A stretch of DNA of 64,000 nt from DATGZX01 sp035296965. Lineage in GTDB: Bacteria > Planctomycetota > Planctomycetia > Gemmatales > Gemmataceae. The translations under genes and the position numbers were made by a program. The stretch covers positions 41,503-105,502 of the forward strand of contig DATGZX010000146.1 of the NCBI GenBank assembly GCA_035296965.1. Direction: 5' to 3'. The notes under the pieces are model-generated. The model was not told where the DNA came from, searched no databases, and worked only from the letters and a program-made list of their open reading frames with translations. This document shows, piece after piece, positions 49,157 to 57,707 of this stretch; position 1 is the stretch's first letter, and every line of letters starts with the position of its first letter.

Positions 49157-49224
49157 ATTCAAACGAATATAGCGACGGCCTTGGTGCCGAGCAATGAGGA
49201 GGAAGAGTGCTGGTCCAGATTCCT

Positions 49225-50301
49225 CTAGTCGGGAGTGGTCCTGAAGCGAACCGGCAGGAAGCCACACTGGCGAAAGCGACGTGCCGCCTGTCGCGAAATC
49301 AAAAAGTCGAGCAACCGGCGCGCCCCGCCTGGTTCAGCTGCATTCCCCAGAATTGCCGCACCGTATTGTGCGGCGGCTATGTTGCGTGGCGCGCGGAACA
49401 GAATACGACAACCTGCGGCGCTGACTGCGTCGCTGCTATACACTAGGCCCACATCCGCGCGACCCGCACGGACGACGGCCACGACCGCTCGAGAGTTATC
49501 CACCCGAAGCATGCGTGCCGTCAAGGGTTCATAAAGGCCCGACTTCTCGAGGAAGTTGCACGTATACCGGCCTAATGGCGAAGCTGGGTCGGCCACAGCG
49601 ACTCGGCTTGCGACGCCGTTGAGTAGATCGCCGGGCTTTTTGATGGAGAGCGCTGAGTTCGCCGGCGCGATCGCCGCGAGAGTATTTTCCGCCAAAAACG
49701 TTCGAGGCTCAACCGCGAGAAGACCCGCTTGCTCCAGTCGATCGAGCGGTTTGAGATCGGCCGAAAGGAACAAGTCGGCCGGGGCGCCAGCCAGAATATT
49801 GTCCGCCAACTCGTCCGAGGCTCCGAACACAGTGCGAGCCCGATCGGTCGGTTGCAACAGGGCATAGTCGGCTAGCAGTCGACAGAGGACTTCCTCCAGA
49901 CTGACGGCCGCGGCCACGTGAACGTGCGCCCCCTCGCGGTCCGCCGCGAGGCGCGGCAGGTAAGATGCCGCAGACTGTTCCACGTGCCGCTGCAGGTTTC
50001 GAAAAGCGGAGATCGCAATGCGGCCTCGCGGCGTAAGCTGGGCACGGCCACCCTTCTTGCCGCCCACGGTGGCCTCCACGAACGGTTCCCCGGCTGCTCC
50101 ATTGATGTCCTGCACGAGCAGCCAGGCGCGGCGATAAGACATGCCCATTTGCCGGGCGGCGCCGCTGATGCTATGGCAGTGATCGATCGCCAGTAGCAAC
50201 TCCAGCCGGCCCTTGCCTAGGACCGCCTGGCTGCTCTTCTCGACCCACACGCGCACGCCAACTGTCCAGCTGCTATTCCAGGAAGAGTCATCGGAAGCCA
50301 T
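49225..50301 (-). CDS. ModE-type DNA-binding domain fused to a ModA-like oxyanion-binding domain
   Basis: The start is taken as ATG 50301 (the frame also has an ATG at 50388); 358 residues. Residues about 20-115 form a ModE winged helix: LELLLAIDHCHSISGAARQM, GMSYRRAWLLVQDINGAAGE, then a QLTPRGRIAISAFR wing. From about residue 135 a ModA-type periplasmic-binding fold follows: VHVAAAVSLEEVLCRLLADY, VFGASDELADNILAGAPADL, FLSADLKPLDRLEQAGLL, and RVAVADPASPLGRYTCNFL. No signal peptide, so the binding domain must act in the cytoplasm as a molybdate or tungstate sensor, replacing the MOP domains of ModE. It heads the modABC operon and likely controls it. Confidence 0.87.
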   Translation of the reverse strand: MASDDSSWNSSWTVGVRVWVEKSSQAVLGKGRLELLLAIDHCHSISGAARQMGMSYRRAWLLVQDINGAAGEPFVEATVGGKKGGRAQLTPRGRIAISAFRNLQRHVEQSAASYLPRLAADREGAHVHVAAAVSLEEVLCRLLADYALLQPTDRARTVFGASDELADNILAGAPADLFLSADLKPLDRLEQAGLLAVEPRTFLAENTLAAIAPANSALSIKKPGDLLNGVASRVAVADPASPLGRYTCNFLEKSGLYEPLTARMLRVDNSRAVVAVVRAGRADVGLVYSSDAVSAAGCRILFRAPRNIAAAQYGAAILGNAAEPGGARRLLDFLISRQAARRFRQCGFLPVRFRTTPD

Positions 50302-50803
50302 ACAAGACTTGTACTTGGCTGCTGCTGCGTTTTCAACGTGGACCTGGTCTGCGAGACTCGCACAAAGCGCTCGTCTCGTTGTCGCCATGGATTGGTGACG
50401 ACCCTTGTCCGAGGCGCCTTATTGAGAATGGCACCCCTGGTTTTGGGCACGATTTGCCCTGCCTATCCATCAGCAAACCCAGCAAAAATCAACACTTTCG
50501 CATTCTGAGACTTTTGGGACTGTTTTGGCCCCTCCCGGATTTGGCGATATTCACAAGGACTAAATGCGTCCTCTTTGTCCTATTAACGTCACAAAACCGC
50601 GAAAATGCCTTGCAAATCACACCAGCCCACCAAAACCGACTTTATCCTGCCCAAGAATCTACCGAAAAAATGACATTGCAATGCAGCTGAATGGCTGCAT
50701 TCATGTTCGTCTGAGCAGCAGTAGGATAGTGCCTCCTCGCGAATACGCTTGACGCACCCTGCAGACTCTGCCTGGAAAATCGGGCATAATATCATCAGGA
50801 CGT
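50302..50803. promoter_or_regulatory. Regulatory region between the mod operon and the phosphopantetheinyl transferase gene
   Basis: This 502-bp region holds the divergent promoters of the mod operon (minus) and the next gene (plus). It is less GC-rich than average. One clear hairpin, AATGCAGC / GCTGCATT (50680-50701), lies about 100 bp before the plus-strand start. I found no sequence matching the E. coli Mo box. No gene was seen in it. Confidence 0.4.
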
Positions 50804-51589
50804 TTGTCGAAGCGTGGAGTTCGAACTTCCCAGAACGCGCCTGGCCCTGTGGCCGACAGAGGTTCATCGTTGGCCTTTTCAACCCACCATCTTGAACTCT
50901 CGGCCGACGTTGTCGACTTGTGGAGGACCTGGTTGGATCTGCCGGCTGACGATTGCGCCCGATTCTTCCAGACGCTTTCCAATGATGAACGCGAACGGGC
51001 GGAGCGCTTCCACTTTCCGAGTGACCGCATTCGGTTCGTTGTCGGCCGGGGATTCCTCCGCGCTCTCCTTGCTCGCTATGTCGACATCCCTCCCGGCGAT
51101 CTTTGTTTTCGGTACGGGCGTTTTGGCAAACCAGTACTCGCCGCGGCGGAGCCGCAAGGTATCCAGTTCAACGTGTCTCACTCTCACGGACTGGCCGTGT
51201 ACGCGGTAACGCGGCAGCGTGCCGTGGGCATCGACGTGGAGTACATTCGCCACATCCCGGACATGGAGCAAGTTGCCGAGCGATTTTTTGCAGCGTCAGA
51301 GGTTGTGGCGCTGCGCTCCGTGGCCCGAGAAAAGTTGGCCGAGGCTTTCTTCAATTGCTGGACGCGGAAAGAAGCAATGGTCAAGGCGTGCGGTGACGGG
51401 CTAACGATGCCTCTCGACTCCTTTACTGTCTCGCTTGCACCTGGCGAACCAGCTCGCCTATTGAGCTCGGGCTCCAATGGGCTAGCGGCGTCATGCTGGC
51501 AACTCGAAAAATTGAACCTCGCTCCTGGCTATGTCGGCGCTCTCGCCGTCGAGGGAACTGGTTGGCAAGCTGTTGACCGCTCTCCTTAG
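50804..51589 (+). CDS. 4'-phosphopantetheinyl transferase (Sfp-type)
   Basis: This 261-residue protein (frame opens at TTG 50804; TTG 50870 with AGAGG upstream is an equally likely start) transfers phosphopantetheine from CoA to carrier proteins. The family motifs are present: NVSHSHGLAVYAV near residue 124, RAVGIDVEYIR near 140 with the Mg-binding Asp and Glu, and FFNCWTRKEAMVKACGDGL near 185 with the WxxKEA site. The length fits the Sfp/Gsp type used for polyketide and peptide synthases, although it could also serve fatty acid ACP. No carrier-protein genes are nearby. Confidence 0.9.
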   Translation: MSKRGVRTSQNAPGPVADRGSSLAFSTHHLELSADVVDLWRTWLDLPADDCARFFQTLSNDERERAERFHFPSDRIRFVVGRGFLRALLARYVDIPPGDLCFRYGRFGKPVLAAAEPQGIQFNVSHSHGLAVYAVTRQRAVGIDVEYIRHIPDMEQVAERFFAASEVVALRSVAREKLAEAFFNCWTRKEAMVKACGDGLTMPLDSFTVSLAPGEPARLLSSGSNGLAASCWQLEKLNLAPGYVGALAVEGTGWQAVDRSP

Positions 51590-51607
51590 TCATTTTCTTG
51601 AGTGTGA

Positions 51608-52246
51608 TTATGAAACGCTGAGCAACCAACGTGTACCGACATAGAGACAGACGGCGGCCAGCCCAGCCCAGGCAATCCGCTGCGCGAGCGCTGGCCACCG
51701 GTAGAGGGCAAACATCTCTGCGACAAGGATGATGGTCGCGCCCAGATCGCCCCAGTCAATGATGGGAAATGCCCAGCCGCGATCCGAAAATGGCCAAAGC
51801 AGCCGTAACGGCCAAACATCGCCGCCGCGATGGCCAGAGTAGAAAATGTCAGCGACGAGGTGGCTGAGCGAGGCAGCCGCCCCAGTGCCGATCCAAAGCA
51901 CAATCACGCTTGCAGAAATCTTCGGTTGGGAAATCGAGAAATTCGCCGGCGGCATGAGGCGAGGCAGGATTCTGCTGATTGACCGGTGGAGGCGAGCAGA
52001 GAATTGGTAGCCAAGCTCAACAGCGCCCGCCGATCCACCCACTAAAAGGGCGACCAGGAGGTTGTGCCCCTAAACCCGGTGTGCCTTGGCATAAGCTTGG
52101 CTTCCAAAGAGAAAGGATAAACCATCCCAATCCGGGAGGGCTGCCGCGACTGCCGCCAAGCCGACGATGCGCCATCCATGCTTGTAATGCAAGCCAGCCC
52201 CTAGGGCCAGCGATGCGCCCACCATCATATGCTCGTAGACGGTCAC
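51608..52246 (-). pseudogene. YdjM-like (metal-dependent hydrolase family) membrane protein gene interrupted by an amber codon
   Basis: From GTG 52246 (AAGGA nine bases upstream) the frame runs 58 codons, meets TAG at 52070-52072, and continues in the same frame to the stop at 51608, for 212 codons in all. The first part reads MTVYEHMMVGASLALGAGLH, then AALPDWDGLSFLFG; after TAG it reads GHNLLVALLVGGSAG and SHLVADIFYSGHRGG with a PIIDWGD end. This matches the YdjM/LexA-binding-type inner-membrane family (GHxLPDxD, HRGxTH). The TAG falls in HRV*GHNLL, where Trp (TGG) is likely. So either a recent nonsense mutation, a read-through codon, or a sequencing error. Confidence 0.75.
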
Positions 52247-52616
52247 TGGCTATTTCCTTGTGGCTGCCTTTCAGTGCTTGTTGAAAAGGGCGTCTGATCA
52301 GTTGAATTCTATAGGGCCTCGTAGTTCAGAAGTGGACAGACCGCCTCGATTCTCGATGGCCTCAGACCCCTTTCCCTCAAGATCTGAGCATCACGCCTTG
52401 ATCGTCCGCTGATTGTAGGTGCGTAAGCTTGCAGCAAGCGCGGGCCAATAGCCGGGCTGCTCCGTACCAGGATAGTCGACATCCCAGGGCCAGGGAAGGT
52501 TCGATAGGCATTGCTTAGACGCTTGACCTGCTACCGCTTGCAATGGCAGGCACCATAGATAGCATACGGTCAGACCCCCGGACTCCTGAGCCACCCTCGA
52601 ATCGAGGAAGATCCAC
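52247..52616. other. Intergenic region without recognised genes
   Basis: This 370-bp region lies between the YdjM-like gene (minus) and the DUF1559 gene (plus). A GAGGAAG box at the right edge is the ribosome site of the latter. An open frame on the minus strand (52391-52681) overlaps the DUF1559 start and has no recognisable features. I see nothing else. Confidence 0.5.
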
Positions 52617-53750
52617 ATGATCCGATTCACCTGCGTTTGCGGCAAGCAGTTGCAAGCACAAGACGAACATGCCGGACGCAAGACGCGTTGCCCGGATTGT
52701 GGACGCGAGTTGGTGATCGAGGCTGCGAGCGGCGATCCTCAGCCCGCCGAAGCTATTCGCACTTTGCCCGAGGAGAAACCCCGTCGCGGACGTTACGAAG
52801 ATGACGAGGAGGATGAGGCACCGCGGCCGCAGAGAGAAGGCACGAGCGGCAAAGCGGTCGCCAGCTTGATTCTTGGCCTGATGTCCCTCGTCTGCTCCCT
52901 TCTTACAGGCATCCCGGCCATCATCCTTGGGATCCTGGGGCTGCGCGACGTCAGCCAAAGTGACGGCAGGGTCAAAGGCCAAGGCTTGGCCATTGCCGGC
53001 ATCATTACAGGGGGGCTCGGAACAATCCTTATGCTTCCCCTGATCGCCATCATGGTGGGCCTGCTGCTGCCTGCCGTCCAGAAAGTGCGAGAGGCAGCCA
53101 GCCGCATGTCGACTCAGAATAATCTCAAGCAGCTATCCCTTGCGATGCTCAACTACGAGGCTACCAATGGCTCGCTGCCACCGGACGTCGTCTATAGCAA
53201 AGACGGCAAGCCTCTTTATAGCTGGCGAGTGCTGCTGCTTCCCTATCTGGGTGAGCAAGATTTGTACAAGGAGTTCCACCTCGACGAGCCTTGGGATAGC
53301 GCGCATAACAAGCCGTTGCTGGCGCGGATGCCGAACGCCTTTCGTATGCCGGGGGATGCAAACCTGGGCCAGACCGAAACGCACTACCAAGTGTTCGTGG
53401 GCGGAGGAGCGCTTTTCGACGCGCCGGAGCCGCGACGGCCTGAAGATCCCGAATTCAAGCCGCCCAGATGCACGCGTCTTGCCGACATCGACGATGGCGT
53501 AAGCAATACGATCCTGTTCGTCGAAGCTGCGGATGCCGTTTCCTGGACGCAACCAATTGACCTGATCTATAGCCCCAATAAACCGCTTCCTTCGCTTGGG
53601 CATGTGAGCCCGTCGGGATTCAACGTTGCTTTCGCCGACGGGAGCGTACGCTTCGTCTCCAAGAATTTCGATGAGCGCGTGTTACGTGCAGCGATCACGC
53701 GCAGCGGCCACGAAAAATTCAACGCCGGCCAACTGGGCGACGGCCCGTGA
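52617..53750 (+). CDS. DUF1559 protein with N-terminal zinc ribbon and membrane domain
   Basis: This 377-residue protein has a zinc ribbon (CVCGKQLQAQ with CPDCGREL, about residues 6-32), an acidic linker, then two or three membrane helices (about 75-145), a DUF4190-like unit with GKAVASLILGLMSLVCSLL. The DUF1559 domain follows: LLPAVQKVREAASRMSTQNN and LKQLSLAMLNYEATNGSLPP, ending FNVAFADGSVRFVSKNFDERV near residue 345. The usual pilin-like leader is replaced by the DUF4190 region. DUF1559 proteins are abundant and largely specific to planctomycetes; their role is unclear but they have a pseudopilin-like core. Ribosome site GAGGAAG. Confidence 0.9.
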   Translation: MIRFTCVCGKQLQAQDEHAGRKTRCPDCGRELVIEAASGDPQPAEAIRTLPEEKPRRGRYEDDEEDEAPRPQREGTSGKAVASLILGLMSLVCSLLTGIPAIILGILGLRDVSQSDGRVKGQGLAIAGIITGGLGTILMLPLIAIMVGLLLPAVQKVREAASRMSTQNNLKQLSLAMLNYEATNGSLPPDVVYSKDGKPLYSWRVLLLPYLGEQDLYKEFHLDEPWDSAHNKPLLARMPNAFRMPGDANLGQTETHYQVFVGGGALFDAPEPRRPEDPEFKPPRCTRLADIDDGVSNTILFVEAADAVSWTQPIDLIYSPNKPLPSLGHVSPSGFNVAFADGSVRFVSKNFDERVLRAAITRSGHEKFNAGQLGDGP

Positions 53751-53809
53751 AGAGACGCCAGTCGTGCAGCAATCTCCGGGACGGTTGCCGGCCGGCTGCC
53801 TGACGAGGG

Positions 53810-54985
53810 CTACTTTTGCTGACAGGCTGCCAGTGCTTCGCGCGGGCGCATCGTTCGGGCGCGCTCCTCCGGATGCCTGCGAAACCAGGAAGCGACCAGG
53901 AACACGCCGTCCACCTGCTGCGAGGGCACTGCTGCCGTCGAGATTACTTTCTGTCCATAAATCTTGCCGATTTTCCCCGCGGCCTCGCGCCTTTCCTCCT
54001 CTGCGCGCGGTGGCTTGATCATGGCCACCACCAAGCCGCCGTGAATGAAATACCAGCGGTCGGCACCGGCATAGCCCGGAACTGGGTAAATGAACGACTG
54101 TCGCCGGCGCACCTGGCGCAGCCTGCTGAGCGAATCATGGAGCCAGGTGAGCATCTCCAGCTTATCGCGCGCGGCGGCTGCGCGCTCGAACGCCGTTGTT
54201 GTTGAGGCCTCGAGCATTATGCGTTTCAGGTTATCCAGAAGAGTCGGATCGGTGCCCGCGAGGAAGGCTTGCGCGGCCCGCACTCGTTTCATGTACGCGA
54301 TCCGGGTGCAAGCCGCAATGCAGGGACCCAAGCAGCTGTCGAGTTCGTAGCGCAGGCAGCCGGGCGTCCTTTGTGCTGGAAAGAGTTCCTGATCCTCGGC
54401 AAAGATCATCTGCTGAGCGCTGGGACAGTCGCGCAGGCTAAACCAATCGTTCAAATGGCGTACCGACTCGCGCGCGCGCTGGCCGGCGCGAATCGGGCCG
54501 AATACAGCCGGCGCGCCGGCGATGGGCTGGGGAGCCAAGAAAACGTGAGGGGCCGGCTGGCGACCGACGCAGACATAAACGGGCCGGCGCCGGTTTGGCT
54601 GCCCATGGACGTTGAAACGGGGACGCCAGCGGCGGATTAATTCCAACTCGCGCAGCAGCGCCGCAAACTCGCTGGGAGCATGCTCCCAGACAAGGCTTAG
54701 GGTGTGCTGCAAGATGCGGCCGGCCTTGGGATCGCGGCTCTTTGCTCGGAAATAGCCAAGCAACCTGGATCGCAGGCTCTTGGCCTTGCCGACATAGACC
54801 AGCTCCCCGTTCGGGTTGAGCATCCCATAGACGCCGGGCCGATTGGGGCACTCCTGGCGAACGCGAATGCGCAAGGCCGACACGCGCTTGCCCGACACGT
54901 GATGCAAGCCTGGCAGCTCGGCCGATCCTTCCATGCCGATCGGACCGAAACTCAGAACAGACTGGCCAAGAAACAACCCCGGCAC
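53810..54985 (-). CDS. Short UvrC-like nuclease (GIY-YIG plus UVR, no C-terminal endonuclease domain)
   Basis: The start is GTG 54985 with GGAAGGAA upstream. The 391-residue protein begins with a GIY-YIG nuclease domain (about residues 45-130): RPGVYGMLNPNGELVYVGKA, KSLRSRLLGYF, and the Glu in LLRELELIRRWRPRFNV. Then comes the UvrC Cys region (RTPGCLRYELDSCLGPCIAA), which in UvrC binds an Fe-S cluster. A UVR-type helical hairpin near residue 260-300 (AFERAAAARDKLEMLTWLHD) follows. The RNase H-like C-terminal half of UvrC is absent, as in the Cho family. It may make the 3' incision only, or have another DNA role. Confidence 0.83.
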   Translation of the reverse strand: MPGLFLGQSVLSFGPIGMEGSAELPGLHHVSGKRVSALRIRVRQECPNRPGVYGMLNPNGELVYVGKAKSLRSRLLGYFRAKSRDPKAGRILQHTLSLVWEHAPSEFAALLRELELIRRWRPRFNVHGQPNRRRPVYVCVGRQPAPHVFLAPQPIAGAPAVFGPIRAGQRARESVRHLNDWFSLRDCPSAQQMIFAEDQELFPAQRTPGCLRYELDSCLGPCIAACTRIAYMKRVRAAQAFLAGTDPTLLDNLKRIMLEASTTTAFERAAAARDKLEMLTWLHDSLSRLRQVRRRQSFIYPVPGYAGADRWYFIHGGLVVAMIKPPRAEEERREAAGKIGKIYGQKVISTAAVPSQQVDGVFLVASWFRRHPEERARTMRPREALAACQQK

Positions 54986-55139
54986 GACGGTTCCTTCCGC
55001 CCTGAATGTCTCCTTGGCTGTTTCAAAAGAGCAATTTCCCTGTTACAGGAGAGAGCACTCTTGAATCAGCTACTAGTGTACTCTTGACCACTACTCGAAA
55101 GGGCGTTATGATCAGGCCGGCGTCTCGGGGACGTCAGCA

Positions 55140-55177
55140 CCGGAGCCGCTCAAGCTGGGACAACGGAGCGGCTCCGG
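55140..55177. repeat. Hairpin downstream of the amidotransferase-like gene
   Basis: CCGGAGCCGCTC / GAGCGGCTCCGG is a perfect 12-bp stem with a 14-base loop, about 26 bp after the minus-strand stop at 55203. There is no T-run; it could be a terminator or a dispersed palindrome. Confidence 0.5.
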
Positions 55178-55202
55178 CTCGCTTTTACTTTGCTGCCCAC
55201 GC

Positions 55203-55934
55203 TCACGCTGCAGAGGTGCAGGCTGCGCGTTGGGCCTTGGCAGGCGCTCGCAGACGCTGCTCGGCCGCTTCGATGAGACCGCGGAAGAGCTGAATATCCA
55301 GTCCCGAGGCGCTCGTCGATGCCGGCCGCCACTGGACGCCCACCGCAAACCAGTCCGGGTTCTCGGCCTCGATAGCCTCGATGATGCCGTCCAGAGCCTG
55401 CGCGCTCACGCGAAACTCGCGCGCGGCCTGGAAGATCCCGCGGCGGTGCTCACTATTGACTACGATTTCGCCTTCGCCGTACATGCCTGCCAGACGAGTG
55501 TCCGGCAGAACATTGATGGCGTGCCTCAGGCCCTTTTCGGGAGGATGCCGATGTTGCAGGGCTTCGGGACGCTCCAGCGCCAAATTCAGATGGACCGTAC
55601 CGCCGAAGATCACATTGAGTGCATGCAACGCATGATCGACGGCAAGGAGCGGCAAACGATTCTTGCGGCACCACCTGCAGACGCGCTGCTCCTCTGAGCT
55701 TGGCAGCGCACCGGTTCGCAAACTGCTGGTCCATACCAGGCCCTGAATCGTTTCCAAGTTCTCGTCGGCAGATCGGCGCGTGGGCGTGTCGCCGAGGAAG
55801 ACGGGGGTTGCACCCGCTGCGCCAATGGCCGCTGCGTAGCCGGTCGGCCACAGACCGCAGCCACGTCCTTCATTGCTGGGGGCCTCTTCTGAACCGTAGA
55901 TGCCAATGCGGATCGAAGTAGATGTGGCAATCAT
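55203..55934 (-). CDS. Peptidase C26/class I glutamine amidotransferase-like protein lacking the catalytic triad
   Basis: This 243-residue protein has the fold of PuuD-type gamma-glutamyl hydrolases: residues about 30-80 give the Rossmann start, then the nucleophile elbow, which should read GICRGxQLLNV, is LLAVDHALHALNVIFGG, so Asp stands in for Cys. The triad His/Glu region, normally GVQFHPE, reads GVQWRPAS, so both His and Glu are lost. VVNSEHRRGIFQ matches the conserved 'VNSxHHQ' segment. It therefore cannot be a normal amidase. A binding or regulatory role is possible. The start has AAAGGAG seven bases upstream. It is followed by the UvrC-like gene 217 bp later. Confidence 0.8.
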   Translation of the reverse strand: MIATSTSIRIGIYGSEEAPSNEGRGCGLWPTGYAAAIGAAGATPVFLGDTPTRRSADENLETIQGLVWTSSLRTGALPSSEEQRVCRWCRKNRLPLLAVDHALHALNVIFGGTVHLNLALERPEALQHRHPPEKGLRHAINVLPDTRLAGMYGEGEIVVNSEHRRGIFQAAREFRVSAQALDGIIEAIEAENPDWFAVGVQWRPASTSASGLDIQLFRGLIEAAEQRLRAPAKAQRAACTSAA

Positions 55935-56238
55935 GGAGGACTCCTTTCCTCAAAGAGGGCAGGCACAAGAGAATACCGCAGCCGCTGGATTGCCCCGGGG
56001 ACCAACCCGCCTCAGGAACCCATGTCAGCTGACCGATCCTTTGAGTATATCGCCTCGCGGTACAATTTCCACAAAAAATCGATTTTTAGCATCGAAGGTG
56101 GAGCCGACCCTAGCTCTGGGCTGCATCTCCCAGGCCTGGAACGTCGCGGAAATGCTGCGGAGTTGGGTGAAAGCGGCGAAAGGTGATCCTTGGTCCTTAG
56201 CACAACGACCAAGGACCAAGGATCGGGATTAATTGGCT
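55935..56238. repeat. Intergenic region with a 14-bp palindrome
   Basis: This 304-bp gap follows sodC on the minus strand. It contains GATCCTTGGTCCTT (56185-56198) with its reverse complement AAGGACCAAGGATC (56211-56224), a perfect 14-bp stem with a 12-base loop, 15 bp after the sodC stop. It may be a terminator; the CCTTGGTCCTTGG run resembles a dispersed repeat. No gene was seen. Confidence 0.55.
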
Positions 56239-56811
56239 TTACGGCTTGGCGATGCCGATCACGCCGCATGCGACGCGCGGTCCGGCGTTGCCGGCCGGCT
56301 GGCTCTTGAGATCGTCCACGCCGCCGTGCACGATGAGCGATCGGCCGATGATCGAGTGCGGGCCATGCAGCTTGATGACCTCGTCCTTGATGTTGAGAAC
56401 GACCTTTCCCTCATTGTCGGCCTTAATGTTTCCCAAATCGCCAACGTGGCGTTCGGCTGCATGCGGGCCGCCGTGCGGCTTCTTGTCCGGATTGAAATGA
56501 CCGCCTGCGGACATCGCGTCGGGAGAGCTGCAATCGCCGAATTCATGCACGTGAAATGCGTGCTCTCCAGGCGTTAACCCTGTAATTTCTCCCGTGATGG
56601 TCACGTAGCCTTCTTCTTCCTTGAACACCACCTTGCCCGTAACTTTGCTGTCGCTTTTGGGATGCAAGACTGCGACCGCCTTCAGAGGCACGTCACTCGC
56701 CGCCGGTTTTACGTCCGCCCGCGCAAAACCTTGTCTCTCCCCCTTGGCTGCGATCCCCATGAAAAGGACAGGCACAACAACAAACAAAGCCACCCTACCG
56801 ATCATTCTCAT
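56239..56811 (-). CDS. sodC: Cu,Zn superoxide dismutase, exported
   Basis: The start is ATG 56811 behind AAGGAG; 190 residues with a signal peptide (about residues 1-30). The metal ligands are complete: HAFHVHEFGDC (Cu His pair and disulfide Cys), GGHFNP (bridging His), HAAERHVGDLGNI (Zn His and Asp), and HGG near LIVHGGVDD for the last Cu His. The second disulfide Cys is in VACGVIGIAK. It converts superoxide to peroxide in the periplasm. It stands alone on the minus strand, 223 bp from the DJ-1 gene. Confidence 0.95.
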   Translation of the reverse strand: MRMIGRVALFVVVPVLFMGIAAKGERQGFARADVKPAASDVPLKAVAVLHPKSDSKVTGKVVFKEEEGYVTITGEITGLTPGEHAFHVHEFGDCSSPDAMSAGGHFNPDKKPHGGPHAAERHVGDLGNIKADNEGKVVLNIKDEVIKLHGPHSIIGRSLIVHGGVDDLKSQPAGNAGPRVACGVIGIAKP

Positions 56812-57037
56812 CACCTTGCTCCTTTCTACTGCCACTCAACCGTTGACGAATTCCTGACCCTAGTGCGGGCCAGCTATAGGCTTGCTTGACTTCACTGAAA
56901 CTGCAACGAAGACGAGCACTTGCTCCGTCATGCGGAAGGCACATCACGCCGCCACGCCGTGCCTACTTAGGACTATATGGAAAGAGGGCGAGAGCGAAGA
57001 CGGCAGATGCATTTTTGGGGAGCCTCAAGGCGGCGCC

Positions 57038-57619
57038 TCACAACTCGATCCGTGTGCCCAGCACCTGAAGAAACTTGGCCAACCAGGCAGGATGCGCCGG
57101 CCATGCCGGAGCAGTGACGAGGTTGCGATCCGCATGGGCCTGGTCCAATGCCACGTCCACCCACCTGCCCCCGGCCCGTTGCACATCCGGCCGCAGCGCC
57201 GGGTAGGCCGTGCAGCTTCTGCCATCGAGAATGTCGGCCGCAACCAGCACCTGAGCCGCGTGGCAGATTGCCGCGATCGGTCGATTGGCCCTGGCGAACT
57301 CCCGAACAATCTGGATCACCTGCTCATTGAGGCGTATGTATTCCGGCGCGCGGCCGCCCGGAATTACCAGGGCGTCGTAGTCCGAGGCGCGCACCTCGCC
57401 AAACGTTGCGTTCAAAGTAAAGTTATGACCCGGTTTCTCGCTGTAGGTTTGATCTCCTTCGAAATCGTGGATGGCGGTGCGCACGCGCTCGCCGCTCTTC
57501 TTACCCGGACAAACGGCATGCACCGTATGCCCGACCATCAGGAGCGCTTGAAAGGGCACCATGACCTCGTAGTCCTCCACGAAGTCGCCCACAATCATGA
57601 GGATCTTTTTCGCTGCCAT
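57038..57619 (-). CDS. DJ-1/PfpI-family protein
   Basis: This 193-residue protein has the DJ-1/PfpI fold: KKILMIVGDFVEDYEVMVPF (with the conserved Glu near residue 15), YDALVIPGGRAPEYIRLNEQ, and the nucleophile elbow AAICHAAQVLVAA (Cys near residue 119, followed by His). GGAGGAG precedes the start. Related proteins are proteases, glyoxalases or chaperones; the exact activity cannot be told from the sequence. It lies between sodC and the Gfo/Idh/MocA gene on the same strand, with an 88-bp gap to the latter. Confidence 0.88.
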   Translation of the reverse strand: MAAKKILMIVGDFVEDYEVMVPFQALLMVGHTVHAVCPGKKSGERVRTAIHDFEGDQTYSEKPGHNFTLNATFGEVRASDYDALVIPGGRAPEYIRLNEQVIQIVREFARANRPIAAICHAAQVLVAADILDGRSCTAYPALRPDVQRAGGRWVDVALDQAHADRNLVTAPAWPAHPAWLAKFLQVLGTRIEL

Positions 57620-57707
57620 CGCAGACTCCTCCAGAGCCAGATCGAGTCAGTGTGGCCGCGCAGCGCACCAAGAATGCGGTGCAAATGCCTCCTTCGCGCT
57701 GAGACGA

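Noticed and set aside
50302..50803. Mo box before the mod operon
   Set aside because: No sequence resembling the E. coli ModE site was found; only an unrelated hairpin at 50680-50701.
52391..52681. A 96-codon minus-strand frame before the DUF1559 gene
   Set aside because: It overlaps the DUF1559 start in antisense and shows no motif.
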